Shown here in pieces: positions 17,187-25,146 of a stretch of 64,000 nucleotides of DNA; position 1 is the stretch's first letter; each line of letters begins with the position of its first letter. The stretch covers positions 1 through 64,000 of the forward strand of contig JARFXQ010000010.1 in assembly GCA_029194725.1 (NCBI GenBank). Reading direction: 5' to 3'. The position numbers were made by a program, and so were the translations under genes. This DNA comes from Nitrospira sp. (lineage in GTDB: Bacteria > Nitrospirota > Nitrospiria > Nitrospirales > Nitrospiraceae). Under the pieces are notes generated by a model. The model was not told the DNA's origin, made no database searches, and saw only the letters and a list, made by a program, of their open reading frames with translations.

Positions 17187-17969
17187 TTACGACCTCGTAC
17201 CGATAAACACAACTCCGTTCGTCTTGTCACTATTCAATGCGGCGCTGTAGAGTTTTCCTGCATGAAAAAATCCAACTCCCTTCACAGTAGCGGTTCCGTT
17301 GCTACAACCACCCTCTCCATTGAATGTGATGGTCACATCAAATACATTTCCATGTGCTCGCGGCTTAAATAAGCCGCTGAACGTGCATCCGGTAGGAGAG
17401 AGATCAGTAATAGAGCGACCAGTGATGGCTCCAGTGGCGGATACGGTAACGGACACGTTTTCACCTGCAGCTACCGGTCCGATATAGGTTCCGGCCGCAG
17501 CATTGATATCCGGAGCCGACTCATAATCACTACTGTATGTCGTCGTAAATGAGTCTTGCGGCTGCGCGTTGTTCTGATAGACAATCGTGCCGTCCAAACG
17601 TTGCTTCATCGTATAGGTACCATCGACCGTAGCATTGAGTGTTGGTGCTGTTCCTCGCTCCACACTGAAGTCCGTGGCGTTTGAAGACGTCAGGACACCA
17701 TTTTGTGAGCTGCTCCCCCCTTGGACTACACCTGCGATGAACGAGGGGTCGCCAACCATCGAATACAGGACCCAATAGACGCCGTCATCGAGTACAACCC
17801 CCGTCACAGTACGGTTGGTGTTGGTGGTCCCGGTCCAAAGCCCCTCTGCAGGGGATGCAGGGGGCGCTGTAGCAGATGGGGTCGATGTGTCACCACCGTC
17901 GCCACAAGCAGAAAGGCCGACGAGAAGCAATAAGATAAGAACGTGATCCTGAATCCGTTTCAATTGCAT
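17187..17969 (-). CDS. lipoprotein of unknown function
   Basis: A 260-aa protein with a lipoprotein signal peptide; the lipobox LSAC lies at residues 19-22, followed by a flexible Asp/Ser/Thr/Pro-rich linker. The mature part is rich in Gly, Thr and Ser with beta-strand character and has two cysteines in the C-terminal third (GCTFSG and GGCSNG), possibly a disulfide. It is probably anchored to the outer membrane or periplasmic face. I do not recognise a named domain. Confidence 0.75.
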   Translation of the reverse strand: MQLKRIQDHVLILLLLVGLSACGDGGDTSTPSATAPPASPAEGLWTGTTNTNRTVTGVVLDDGVYWVLYSMVGDPSFIAGVVQGGSSSQNGVLTSSNATDFSVERGTAPTLNATVDGTYTMKQRLDGTIVYQNNAQPQDSFTTTYSSDYESAPDINAAAGTYIGPVAAGENVSVTVSATGAITGRSITDLSPTGCTFSGLFKPRAHGNVFDVTITFNGEGGCSNGTATVKGVGFFHAGKLYSAALNSDKTNGVVFIGTRS

Positions 17970-18372
17970 ATGTGTCTCCCTAGGTGAAGCCAGACCTGAG
18001 CCTTGTAAAAGTAGCGAGGCATTGCTACCAGCCTGTACAGGAAAACTCCAATCCTTCTTAAGATGGGGTCAGGAGAACTGGACTTTTCATAGCTGGTCGA
18101 AAATTGGACGGCATGGCTGGATTTTCAATGGAGTCGGAACTAAAACCGTGGCGCAGAAAATTTTGGCGGCGAAAACTATGGCAAAGTACTTGAAAGTTTG
18201 GAGCGGGCGATGGGATTTGAACCGCACTCCGTCGCCGGATCAGCTCTGAAACTTGCTTCCCGGCTCCTGCAGAGGGGGCCAGCCCCCTCGCACGCTCCCC
18301 ACGAAAGGGGCTCACCCCTTTCGAAATCCCCATGTCGTGGGTTCAAATCTCGCTGAAGAGTAATGTCAGATT
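17970..18372. other. gene-free stretch with tRNA-derived fragments and hairpins
   Basis: No convincing gene is present. 18197-18223 repeats the 3' end of the neighbouring tRNA-Gly, and 18332-18354 contains an inverted copy of part of its T arm (TCGTGGGTTCAAATCTCG). Two strong perfect hairpins lie between them: AGGGGGCCAGCCCCCT near 18272-18287 and CGAAAGGGGCTCACCCCTTTCG near 18301-18323. The stretch looks like the scar of past integrations next to the tRNA gene. Confidence 0.6.
18197..18223 (-). repeat. 27-bp duplicate of the tRNA-Gly 3' end
   Basis: These 27 bases are identical to 18371-18397, the 3' end of tRNA-Gly with its CCA and T-arm half, 174 bp away in the same orientation. The rest of the tRNA is not present here. 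A partial copy of a tRNA 3' end is the usual form of an attachment site left by a tRNA-targeting integrase, but no integrase gene remains in the window. Confidence 0.7.
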
Positions 18373-18447
18373 TGGAGCGGGCGATGGGATTTGAACCCAC
18401 GACAACTAGCTTGGGAAGCTAGGACTCTACCACTGAGCTACGCCCGC
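18373..18447 (-). tRNA. tRNA-Gly (anticodon CCC)
   Basis: Folds as a complete cloverleaf on the minus strand: acceptor GCGGGCG/CGCCCGC, D arm with GCTCAGTGGTAGAGT, anticodon stem CTAGC/GCTAG around the loop TTCCCAA (anticodon CCC, reading GGG), T arm GTGGGTTCAAATCCCAT. The 3' CCA is encoded (18373-18375). Fragments of the same gene occur on both sides (18197-18223 and 25058-25092). Confidence 0.95.
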
Positions 18448-18561
18448 TCGCTGCACCGCATCCTACGCAGGGAATCGCTAACAAGTCAAGGAACAGAAGC
18501 CCTCGATGGTCCAAAGCTGTCACTCTCAATGGGTATAGTGTATGCCCTGGAAGGGATAATC

Positions 18562-18999
18562 TTATTGCGGCAGAAACACATCCGACTGATTCAACGGAAA
18601 CATATTGAGAAAGTCGAACATTTGACGGAGGTGATATTGCGCCCACGCGGTTCCCAGCGTCCCTAACGTGGCGTCCATAATGTTGAGCGGTTTTTCGTCC
18701 CATGCGCTGTCGTCACAAGGACACGACGCCCAGTCGGCCGCTTTCTTCAACACCCCGAGAACGAAGGAGTTGTATTCCGGCGTCACGATCAGAATGGCAT
18801 CCGCCGCCTTGAACCGCTGCACGGCAGGGAGCAGCTCTCTCTCATGATCTCAATTAAAGACCGGAATGCCGGCCGAATCGAACGCCTCTAGTGTGCTGTT
18901 GGCAGGGACTAGCTTGACCGCGGCGCGGAGGGCGGATCGGTTGTAGGACTGTTTTCGAAGGCTCCCTGCAAAACCCAATGTTTTGACTTCATCAGCCAT
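18562..18999 (-). pseudogene. NADPH-dependent FMN reductase (chromate/azo-reductase-like), broken
   Basis: The original start is the ATG at 18999 (MADEVKTLGFAGSLRKQSYN, the flavodoxin-like FMN site). After about 49 codons (ending GIPVFN) there is an in-frame TGA, and the frame continues with DHERELLPAVQRF and the family motif VTPEYNSFVLG...KKAADWAS. The frame then stops at VFLPQ, about 40 residues short of the usual C terminus of about 185 aa. Two lesions in one gene suggest real decay rather than a sequencing slip. Family members reduce quinones, chromate or flavins. Confidence 0.75.
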
Positions 19000-19101
19000 C
19001 CTCTTTCACATTTTTCCGTACATGACCAATGTGTTTGAGCCGAAAGCTCACGCCCCCAATCCGCTCATTCCTGGACGTCAGCACGTACGCCGATACTTGC
19101 C

Positions 19102-19398
19102 TCAGTACTCAAATGCGATGTTATAGAGCGCCGGAGTCATTTCCACACCCAGCTGCCCTAACTTCGCCTTCATCGGCGTGACGCTCTTGTCATACCCTTT
19201 CCAATAGACCTCTTCGTTCTCCCATAGCGCAACGTTGATGAAATTATATTTGCTGTCCGGCTTGATGCTTTTGTGGAATTTGCCGCTGATGAACCCTTCT
19301 TGCTTCGTAATACCGTCCTTTATGTCTTGCCACCACTTCACAAATTCCTCCTCTTTGGCTTTCGGAACCGAAAACACATTAATCAAGGTGACTGACAT
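19102..19398 (-). CDS. antibiotic-monooxygenase-fold (ABM) protein, copy 1
   Basis: A 98-aa dimeric ferredoxin-fold protein. ABM proteins include small monooxygenases, haem-degrading enzymes and proteins with no known substrate. The start is the ATG at 19398 with AGGAGG 6 nt upstream. Two close paralogues lie at 21048-21344 (broken) and 21415-21711; all three share VTLINVF, WQDIK and SGKFHKSIKP. A 195-bp MITE is inserted only 22 bp upstream, between this gene and decayed STAS/Spy remnants, so it may have lost its original promoter. Confidence 0.8.
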   Translation of the reverse strand: MSVTLINVFSVPKAKEEEFVKWWQDIKDGITKQEGFISGKFHKSIKPDSKYNFINVALWENEEVYWKGYDKSVTPMKAKLGQLGVEMTPALYNIAFEY

Positions 19399-19420
19399 AG
19401 CATACCTCCTGTTGATTAAA

Positions 19421-19615
19421 CCCGGATTCCGCAGTAGAGACCGAACCCAAAAAACCAGTTTCAGAAACACGTTGATAATCAATGTCTTGAGTTGCCAATT
19501 CTGAACTGCGCCGCAGTTGGAACGTGGTGAATGCTGTCCTGGTAGTAGTACAAAAATTCATTTGGATTGACCGCAACTTGTGAACGCACCTTGGATTTCA
19601 ACTGTGGAATCCGGG
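19421..19615. mobile_element. MITE, copy 1 (195 bp)
   Basis: A 195-bp non-coding element with terminal inverted repeats CCCGGATTCCGCAGT and, at the other end, the complement of CCCGGATTCCACAGT. It is flanked by the 5-bp direct repeat TTAAA (19416-19420 and 19616-19620). A nearly identical copy lies at 55910-56104 in the same orientation with a different flanking repeat, proving it has moved. It encodes nothing long enough to be a transposase. The ends and the TTAA-containing target resemble IS1380-type elements, but that is a guess. Confidence 0.85.
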
Positions 19616-19619
19616 TTAA

Positions 19620-19900
19620 ATAAAAATCTCATGAACCGCCATCCTGAAATGTCCTCCAACATCGCCTTTATAGAATAATCACACTCCTGCAGATCGGATT
19701 CTTCCTGAGGCATGGGCGGCCAAAGCGACCTGACACTCCTTCTGCGACTTGGCACGCGCGGCCAACATTTCGTCCTTCGCGATGGTAGTCACCTCTTTCA
19801 TGGCGAATGTCGTCACCTCTGCTTGTACCGTGCATGCTACTCGCACACCTATCACGAACCGTTCCAGTTTTCGGATGTTCAACAGAGCTGTACATAACCT
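19620..19900 (-). pseudogene. decayed STAS and Spy-like gene remnants
   Basis: Reading frames here are short and broken but resemble the intact block at 21742-22494. LQECDYSIKAMLEDISG (near 19640-19700) matches the C terminus of the STAS protein (LQASGCYIEAVLQDITG). KDEMLAARAKSQKE (near 19740-19790) matches KDELLTARAESQKE of the Spy-like protein. The upstream DNA (19880-20000) is nearly the same as 22595-22720. This is an old duplicate that lost most coding sequence, then received the MITE. Confidence 0.75.
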
Positions 19901-19986
19901 ATTGAATCAAGAGCGAATGAGAGGAGGGGTTCGAGTGCAGATGGTGCATCCGAGTCGTGGTGGTGACGATGCAGAGTGACGATGTT

Positions 19987-20000
19987 TCGTCAGGTGACGA
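19987..20000. promoter_or_regulatory. inverted repeat, candidate activator site (copy B)
   Basis: TCGTCAGGTGACGA is a 6-2-6 inverted repeat lying in the conserved DNA upstream of the decayed block. The same 14 bases occur at 22698-22711 upstream of the intact block. The neighbouring gene for a sigma-54 activator makes an enhancer site plausible; this is inference. Confidence 0.4.
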
Positions 20001-20118
20001 AATCGTCGTCGTCGATCGAGGTCTGTCGCCTCGTAGAACAGCGTCGGCTACAACCCATTGTTAGGTTTTCCACAAAATCTTCTACGATCACATCTCTCGC
20101 CTTCGTGTTGCGTATGGC

Positions 20119-20757
20119 TTAGAACTTCGTCGCGGCACTTACGAGCTGACCATCGTAGGTGTTCGTGGTGGCAGCCTCAAGCATCACCCATGCCGCGTCC
20201 TCGTATGAAACAAACGGGCCGGCGTCGCGGTTAATCTGCACCGACCTTCGCACGTCTGGGCTTCGCCGGCCAACGCTTTCCATGCGGCCCGGGCAGAAGA
20301 TCATATAGTTAATATCAGCCTGGCGAATGGCATCGATACATGCACCGTGTGCGCGGTACGCACCCTCGACCCAACTCCCCAAGTGCAGAAGCTGTTTGTA
20401 GTTTGGCGTAACGCCGTCATCGGCCATGACATTCGTGGTACCACCGGGCCAGCAGAGTTTCTTAACGCCGTTACGCTTGACTGCTGCCGCCAACTCGAAG
20501 GCCAAATTCGGATCGGCACCCAAACCTGACAGAACAACATCGACTCCGGTCATAGCCTTGTCTAGCACCTTTGTGTGCGTGCCATCGCCCACCGTGATCT
20601 TGCTCAGCTTTGCGATGCTCTCTTCTCCTAATTCACCCTCAAGCTTGGCACGATTCCTCACGAGTACAGACACGCGCAGGCCGCGCTCAAGTGCCTCCTG
20701 CACCATGCACTTCCCAAGACCACCCACGCCGACGATCAGTACGCTCAACGGTTGCAT
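20119..20757 (-). CDS. NmrA/SDR-like NAD(P)-binding protein
   Basis: A 212-aa atypical short-chain-dehydrogenase-fold protein starting at the ATG at 20757 (AAGGAG upstream). The nucleotide-binding loop is VGVGGLGKCMVQEALERG at residues 9-26, a variant of GxxGxxG, followed by VRNRAKL and DVVLSGLGADP. NmrA-like members are redox sensors or NAD(P)H-dependent reductases or epimerases. Its stop is followed by a gap of about 0.5 kb to the MITE region. The substrate is unknown. Confidence 0.75.
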   Translation of the reverse strand: MQPLSVLIVGVGGLGKCMVQEALERGLRVSVLVRNRAKLEGELGEESIAKLSKITVGDGTHTKVLDKAMTGVDVVLSGLGADPNLAFELAAAVKRNGVKKLCWPGGTTNVMADDGVTPNYKQLLHLGSWVEGAYRAHGACIDAIRQADINYMIFCPGRMESVGRRSPDVRRSVQINRDAGPFVSYEDAAWVMLEAATTNTYDGQLVSAATKF

Positions 20758-20962
20758 TGCTACTTCTCCTTTCGACTTGTTCACAGGACTATCCCCAGAA
20801 GATAGGGACAAAGGAAGGGCGGGATGCCGGCCCATTCCGGTTACTTCCTGAGCACTAGCGCGTCTTGGACCCTCGTCTCGCTGCTCGCTCTCGGTCAGTG
20901 TTTCTGCAGATGTGCGTTAAGGTGACTGGCATAGTCACTGCCCCCCTTATCTTTTGGAGTAA

Positions 20963-20990
20963 AGAGCCCCGCCCTTCCGGGCGGGGCTCT
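20963..20990 (-). terminator. strong GC hairpin, probable terminator
   Basis: AGAGCCCCGCCC, the loop TTCC and GGGCGGGGCTCT form a perfect 12-bp stem. It lies about 58 bp downstream of the broken ABM copy 2 (minus strand), and on that strand it is followed by TTTACT, a weak U tract. It would stop transcription of the ABM-STAS-Spy block before the NmrA-like gene. Confidence 0.65.
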
Positions 20991-21047
20991 CAAATGCAAC
21001 CTCTCGTAAGCATCCGCTCATTCGGAATGACGCAGTCGCAAACTGCA

Positions 21048-21344
21048 TCAGTACTCGAAAACGACGTGATAGAGGGCCGGCGTCATTTCAATGTTCAGTT
21101 GCCCCAGCATCGCTTTCATGGGTGTAACGCTCTTCTCATACGCTTTCCAATAGACATCTTCATTTTCCCAGAGCGCAACGTTGATAAAGTTGAATTTGCT
21201 GTCGGGCTTGATACTTTTGTGAAACTTGCCGCTGATATAGCCCGGTTGCTTGGTGATATCGACCTTTATGTCTTGCCATCACTTCACGAACTCTGCTTCC
21301 TTCTCCCTTGGCACAGTAAAGACGTTGATCAATGTGACTGGCAT
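21048..21344 (-). pseudogene. ABM protein copy 2, interrupted by TGA
   Basis: The 98-codon frame is collinear with its two neighbours, but codon 22 (21279-21281) is TGA where both paralogues have TGG (EFVKWWQDIK). All remaining codons match the paralogues well (SGKFHKSIKPDSKFNF, ENEDVYWKAYEKS, ALYHVVFEY). A single G-to-A change explains the lesion, which is recent because nothing else has decayed. Readthrough would restore a full protein; a sequencing error is possible. Confidence 0.8.
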
Positions 21345-21414
21345 GGCGCACCTCCTATCGTTCGGTTCAAATTGACATGACCACTGATTCAGCATGACCC
21401 GACTGCAAACCGCA

Positions 21415-21711
21415 TCAGTACTCGAAGACGACGTGATAGAGCGCCGGGGTTTGCTCGGCATCCATCTCGGCAAGCTTGGCCTTTGCAGGGGCCGCGCTTT
21501 TCTCAAACGCTTTCCAATACAGCTCTTCGTTTTCCCAAAGGGCCACATTGATGAAGTTGAAGCGGCTTTCCGGCTTGATGCTTTTGTGGAATTTCCCGCT
21601 GATGAACCCCTCCTGTTTGGTAATATCGCCCTTTATGTCTTGCCACCACTTCACAAATTCGTCCTCTTTGGCTTTCGGGACCGAAAACACGTTGATCAAG
21701 GTAACTGGCAT
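21415..21711 (-). CDS. antibiotic-monooxygenase-fold (ABM) protein, copy 3
   Basis: A 98-aa intact paralogue of the genes at 19102 and 21048, with MPVTLINVFSVPKAKEDEF at the start and ALYHVVFEY at the end. A GGAGG site precedes the ATG at 21711. It follows the STAS gene by about 30 bp and is probably cotranscribed with the Spy-like, STAS and broken ABM genes. The function is unknown; the family acts on small aromatic or haem-like molecules or works as a sensor. Confidence 0.82.
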   Translation of the reverse strand: MPVTLINVFSVPKAKEDEFVKWWQDIKGDITKQEGFISGKFHKSIKPESRFNFINVALWENEELYWKAFEKSAAPAKAKLAEMDAEQTPALYHVVFEY

Positions 21712-21741
21712 TGCGCACCTCCTTCTTGTCTAATGACATTT

Positions 21742-22029
21742 TCACCTCTCTGAACTGCCTCCCTGGAACCCTGTAATGTCCTGCAACACCGCCTCGATAT
21801 AACAACCGCTCGCCTGCAGGTCGGCGCCTTCTTGCCACATCGTTGCCAAGAGCAGCCTACCCTCAGGATCAATATGCGACACCTCGGTGAGATCCACAGC
21901 GACTGGGCCATCTGTCTCCCGAGACAATCGCTGCCAGACCTGTCGCGCTTCGTCTACCCACGGGCCGGCTAAAGTGCCTTCCAACACCATTCTGGCTGGC
22001 TGCCTGGCCTGTATGGTGACCCTCAGCAT
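21742..22029 (-). CDS. STAS-domain protein (anti-sigma-factor-antagonist-like)
   Basis: A 95-aa STAS domain. The strand-helix pattern LEGTLAGPWVDEARQVW, then VAVDLTEVSHIDPEGRLLLATM, is typical of SpoIIAA-like proteins. The segment that usually reads D-S-S-G with the phosphorylated serine reads D-P-E-G here, so classical kinase control is unlikely. It lies between the Spy-like lipoprotein and ABM copy 3, with a 9-nt gap to the former. No partner anti-sigma kinase is nearby. Confidence 0.78.
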   Translation of the reverse strand: MLRVTIQARQPARMVLEGTLAGPWVDEARQVWQRLSRETDGPVAVDLTEVSHIDPEGRLLLATMWQEGADLQASGCYIEAVLQDITGFQGGSSER

Positions 22030-22038
22030 ACCGATTCG

Positions 22039-22494
22039 TTACCCAACCTGGTCCATCTTGTTCCAAGGACTATGGTCCGTCCACCGCTGAATCAGCTTTG
22101 CGGCTTCTGCTTTCTGATCGGGGTGGAGACTGGCATGCCATTCGGACACCTTGGGCAACACCCGCTGCATCATGCGCGTTCGCGCTGCTTGGTGCTGCTC
22201 GATCAGTTGGGCCAGCTTTGCCTCATCCAACCGGTCGCTTTTCACCTGAGCGATGGCTTCTTCCATGGTGGCCCGGCGTTCCTTCTGCGACTCGGCACGC
22301 GCGGTCAACAGTTCGTCCTTCACGGTCGTCAGTTTGGCCTTCTGTTGATCATCGGGGTCCAGCTGCTTAGTGATCTTTCCCGTCATCCAGTCAGCCCGTT
22401 CCGCCGAGGTATGATGACGGAAGCAAGCCGACGTCCCGAGCAGGCTCACCAAGACCGCTATGCCGACCGCAGCTCTCATGAAATGCTTGTTCAT
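22039..22494 (-). CDS. Spy/CpxP-like periplasmic lipoprotein
   Basis: A 151-aa protein from the ATG at 22494 (AGGAGAGGGTC upstream). The signal peptide ends in a lipobox-like GTSAC, followed directly by FRHH. The mature part is almost all helical and charged, with repeated Lys/Gln/Asp stretches (DDQQKAKLTTVKDEL, LHPDQKAEAAKLIQRW), which suits the Spy/CpxP/heavy-metal-resistance chaperone fold. It is the first gene of the block containing STAS and ABM genes and would sense or buffer envelope stress. Confidence 0.72.
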   Translation of the reverse strand: MNKHFMRAAVGIAVLVSLLGTSACFRHHTSAERADWMTGKITKQLDPDDQQKAKLTTVKDELLTARAESQKERRATMEEAIAQVKSDRLDEAKLAQLIEQHQAARTRMMQRVLPKVSEWHASLHPDQKAEAAKLIQRWTDHSPWNKMDQVG

Positions 22495-22697
22495 GACCCT
22501 CTCCTTTCGTCTGTGAGCATGATGGTCGCCTCTGCTTTCACCCTGCATGCTGCTCGCACACATATCACGAACCGTTCCAGCTTTCGGATGTCCGGCAGAG
22601 CTGCACATAACCTATTGAATCAAGAGCGAATGAGGGGGGGGTCGAGTGCGGATGGTGAATGCGCGTCGTACAAGTGACGATGCAGCGTGACGATGAC

Positions 22698-22722
22698 TCG
22701 TCAGGTGACGAAATTGTCGTCA
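22698..22722. promoter_or_regulatory. overlapping inverted repeats, candidate activator site (copy A)
   Basis: TCGTCAGGTGACGA (22698-22711) overlaps a second inverted repeat TGACGA-N5-TCGTCA (22706-22722). The site lies 204-228 bp upstream of the Spy-like start and at the 3' end of the sigma-54 activator gene, a usual distance for enhancer sites. The first repeat is kept exactly in the decayed duplicate at 19987-20000. No convincing -24/-12 promoter was found by eye. Confidence 0.45.
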
Positions 22723-24797
22723 TCCAAGATGACGAGCAATGCCGAGCCTCTTCATCTTGGACGTGAGGGTGGTACGTTTGAGCCCGAGTCTCGCCGCGGC
22801 TCCGCCGGAGCCGCCGATCACCCATCGGACCTCGCGGAGTGTTCGCAGGATGTACTCGCGCTCGCTTTCCTGAAGCGTCTCGGCGGCAGTGGCGCTTGCC
22901 CTCTTGTCAAGTTGGAGTTCCCCGAGCGGCACCTGTAACGCCGTGCCTTGGGTGAGAATCACGGATCTCTCGACGAGATTCTCCAATTCGCGGATGTTGC
23001 CGGGCCAATCGTAGTGCGAGAGCACATCGAGCGTCTTGGCGGGAATCGTATGAATGTTCTTGTGCATGCGAACGGCATGGCGCTGCGTGAAGTAGCGGAC
23101 TAAGATGGGAATGTCTTCACGACGATCCCGAAGGGCCGGCATCGTGATCGGAAAGACATTCAATCGATAGTACAAGTCGCTCCGAAACTCCTTTTTTTCT
23201 ACCAGGCTCTTGAGATCTCGGTTCGTCGCAGCAACCAAGCGTACGTTGACGCGGATCGTCTTGGTGCTGCCCAGTCGCTCGAATTCCTGTTCCTGCAGGA
23301 CTCGCAGCAGCTTGGATTGCAGCTCCAGCGGAATGTCGCCGACTTCATCGAGAAAGATGGTGCCCTTGTCCGCCAGTTCGAATCGGCCCACCTTTTGAGA
23401 AATCGCACCGGTAAAGGCACCTCGCTCATGACCGAACAGTTCGCTTTCCAACAATCCGCTCGGAATGGCGGCGCAATTGAGTTTCACGAATGTGCGTTCC
23501 TGGCGCCCACTGAGTCGGTGAATCGCCCGGGCAATGAGCTCCTTGCCCGTTCCCGTTTCGCCCTGGATGAGGACCGTGGAGTCGGTCGGGGCGACGATCT
23601 TGACTTGCTTGAGCACCTGTGTCAACGCGTTGCTGTCGCCGATGATCTCTTCAAACCCACGGTCTGCGCGAATCTCTTCCTCGAGATAGAGTTTTTCTTC
23701 GGTCAGTTTGTTCCTCAGTTGCGTGATTTCTTGATAGGCCAAGGCATTGGCCACAGCCAAGGCGATCTGCCCGGCGACTTGCGTAAGAAATTCGACGTCC
23801 GATTCGGGGAAGGCCTGTTCCTGACGAGACGCGAGGTTGAGACATCCCATGGCGCGATCGTGGGCGACGAGGGGCAGGCAACACAACGACTGGAAGCCCC
23901 TTTCAATTAACATCCGAATCACTTGATGGCCATAGCGCTGCAGTTCCTCCAGGTCATTGATCACCACCGGCCGCCTTGTCCGTAAGGCAAGGGTGGCCGG
24001 CGTGGCTGCGTCGCTCCCCGCAAATCCTTCGAACAGCAACCCGGGATTATCTGGAAAATCCAACGCATGCAGGCGGAACAGCTGGTTGACCTCGTCGTAA
24101 AGGATCAGAGAGGCATATTCTTGCGGCACGATCTCTCGCAAGCAGGCACTCACTGCTTGCAACACCTCGCGCAGATCCAGCTGTGAGACCATAGCGTTGG
24201 TCATCTTCAGGAGTAGGTGGAACCGATCCCGCTCTCGCTCCGTCTCCTTCTGTGACAAGGATGCCGCTTCGCGGTTCAGCACGTTCTCGACGGCCACCGC
24301 CACCTGCTTACCCACGTGCAGCAAAAACCCGATTTCGCATCGGAAAAAGCCTGCTTGCGCACACTACTGAAACTCATAGCCCCCAATTGGCGCACTGCGG
24401 TGGTCAAGGGGACGTAGCAAAACGAATTGATGCCGTCTTTCCGCATCAGCTGGACTACCTGGGGCCAGCGCGACTCCTGCGAGAGATCCGGTACCAGCAA
24501 AGGTCGTTGCGTTTGCCAGACAAGCCCGGCTGGTAACTCGTCCACAGAGAGAACATGACCTCCGGTAATGTCGACAGGGACATTGGCTTGCAGGGTATGG
24601 AGGCGCATGGCGTGACGTTCGGCGTCGTACAGGGACAGGCCCACGAAATTTGCGTCGACCACACGGGGCAGCAACATCGCGAGGTCCCGATAGAGGGAGG
24701 CCAAATCGCTGTGAACGGAAATTGATTCCGCAACACCAAGCATCGTTTCGAAGTGAGACTGGTATCGGGATTCGGGATGTGGTGACTCGTCAGCCAT
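22720..24797 (-). pseudogene. sigma-54-dependent activator (GAF-GAF-AAA-HTH), frameshifted
   Basis: Two overlapping frames form one FhlA-like regulator. The first (ATG 24797) encodes a GAF domain and runs to FSDAKSGF; the second continues with LLHVGKQVAVAVENV, a second GAF domain, the AAA+ domain (Walker A GETGTGKE, the sigma-54-contact motif GAFTGA, FLDEVGDIP) and a Fis-type helix-turn-helix (RLGLKRTTLTSKMKRLG). The switch occurs at five As at 24323-24327 (five Ts on the coding strand); six would restore the frame. It may be a true mutation or a homopolymer error. An internal start could still give the AAA-HTH part. Confidence 0.8.
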
Positions 24798-25057
24798 CAG
24801 CATACACGAGCACAAGAGACAACGGCTTTACTTCAGACTGGGCCTACGACCACCACTATAGCAATCATACTGGGCTCGATGCATCTGTGGGTTGGCGGAA
24901 GATCTTTGGAAACTCCGCCGACTCGCAGTACCGGGGATGAAGGCTTTTACAATCGGCAGCGATGTCGCTCCACGCTCGGCTATCGGTTCCTCACCGAGTT
25001 CGAGGCAAGGGGGGCTGTCGTGTAACGCGGTGTCGGCAAAATTGAGGCGGAGGCACA

Positions 25058-25092
25058 CTAGGACACTGTCACTAAGCTAAGCCCGCTCGCTG
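25058..25092 (-). repeat. degenerate copy of the tRNA-Gly 5' half
   Basis: 35 bases match 18419-18453 (tRNA-Gly 5' half and flank) with five differences. The likeness continues at the same spacing to 13 identical bases at 25120-25132 versus 18481-18493. This relic, between the island and tyrS, suggests that the 18.4-25.1 kb region was inserted at or duplicated with the tRNA gene. The rest of 24798-25146 shows no gene. Confidence 0.7.
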
Positions 25093-25146
25093 GAACGGAT
25101 CAAGCGCCGGCTTTTCATCACAAGTCAAGGAAGTGACTCTTTCGCC

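Noticed and set aside
21279..21281. Selenocysteine at the TGA of ABM copy 2
   Set aside because: Both paralogues have Trp, not Cys, at this place, and no SECIS-like hairpin is evident downstream.
22505..22530. Possible -24/-12 (sigma-54) promoter before the Spy-like gene
   Set aside because: GG-N10-GC is present, but it would start transcription only about 10 nt before the ATG and the rest of the consensus is poor.
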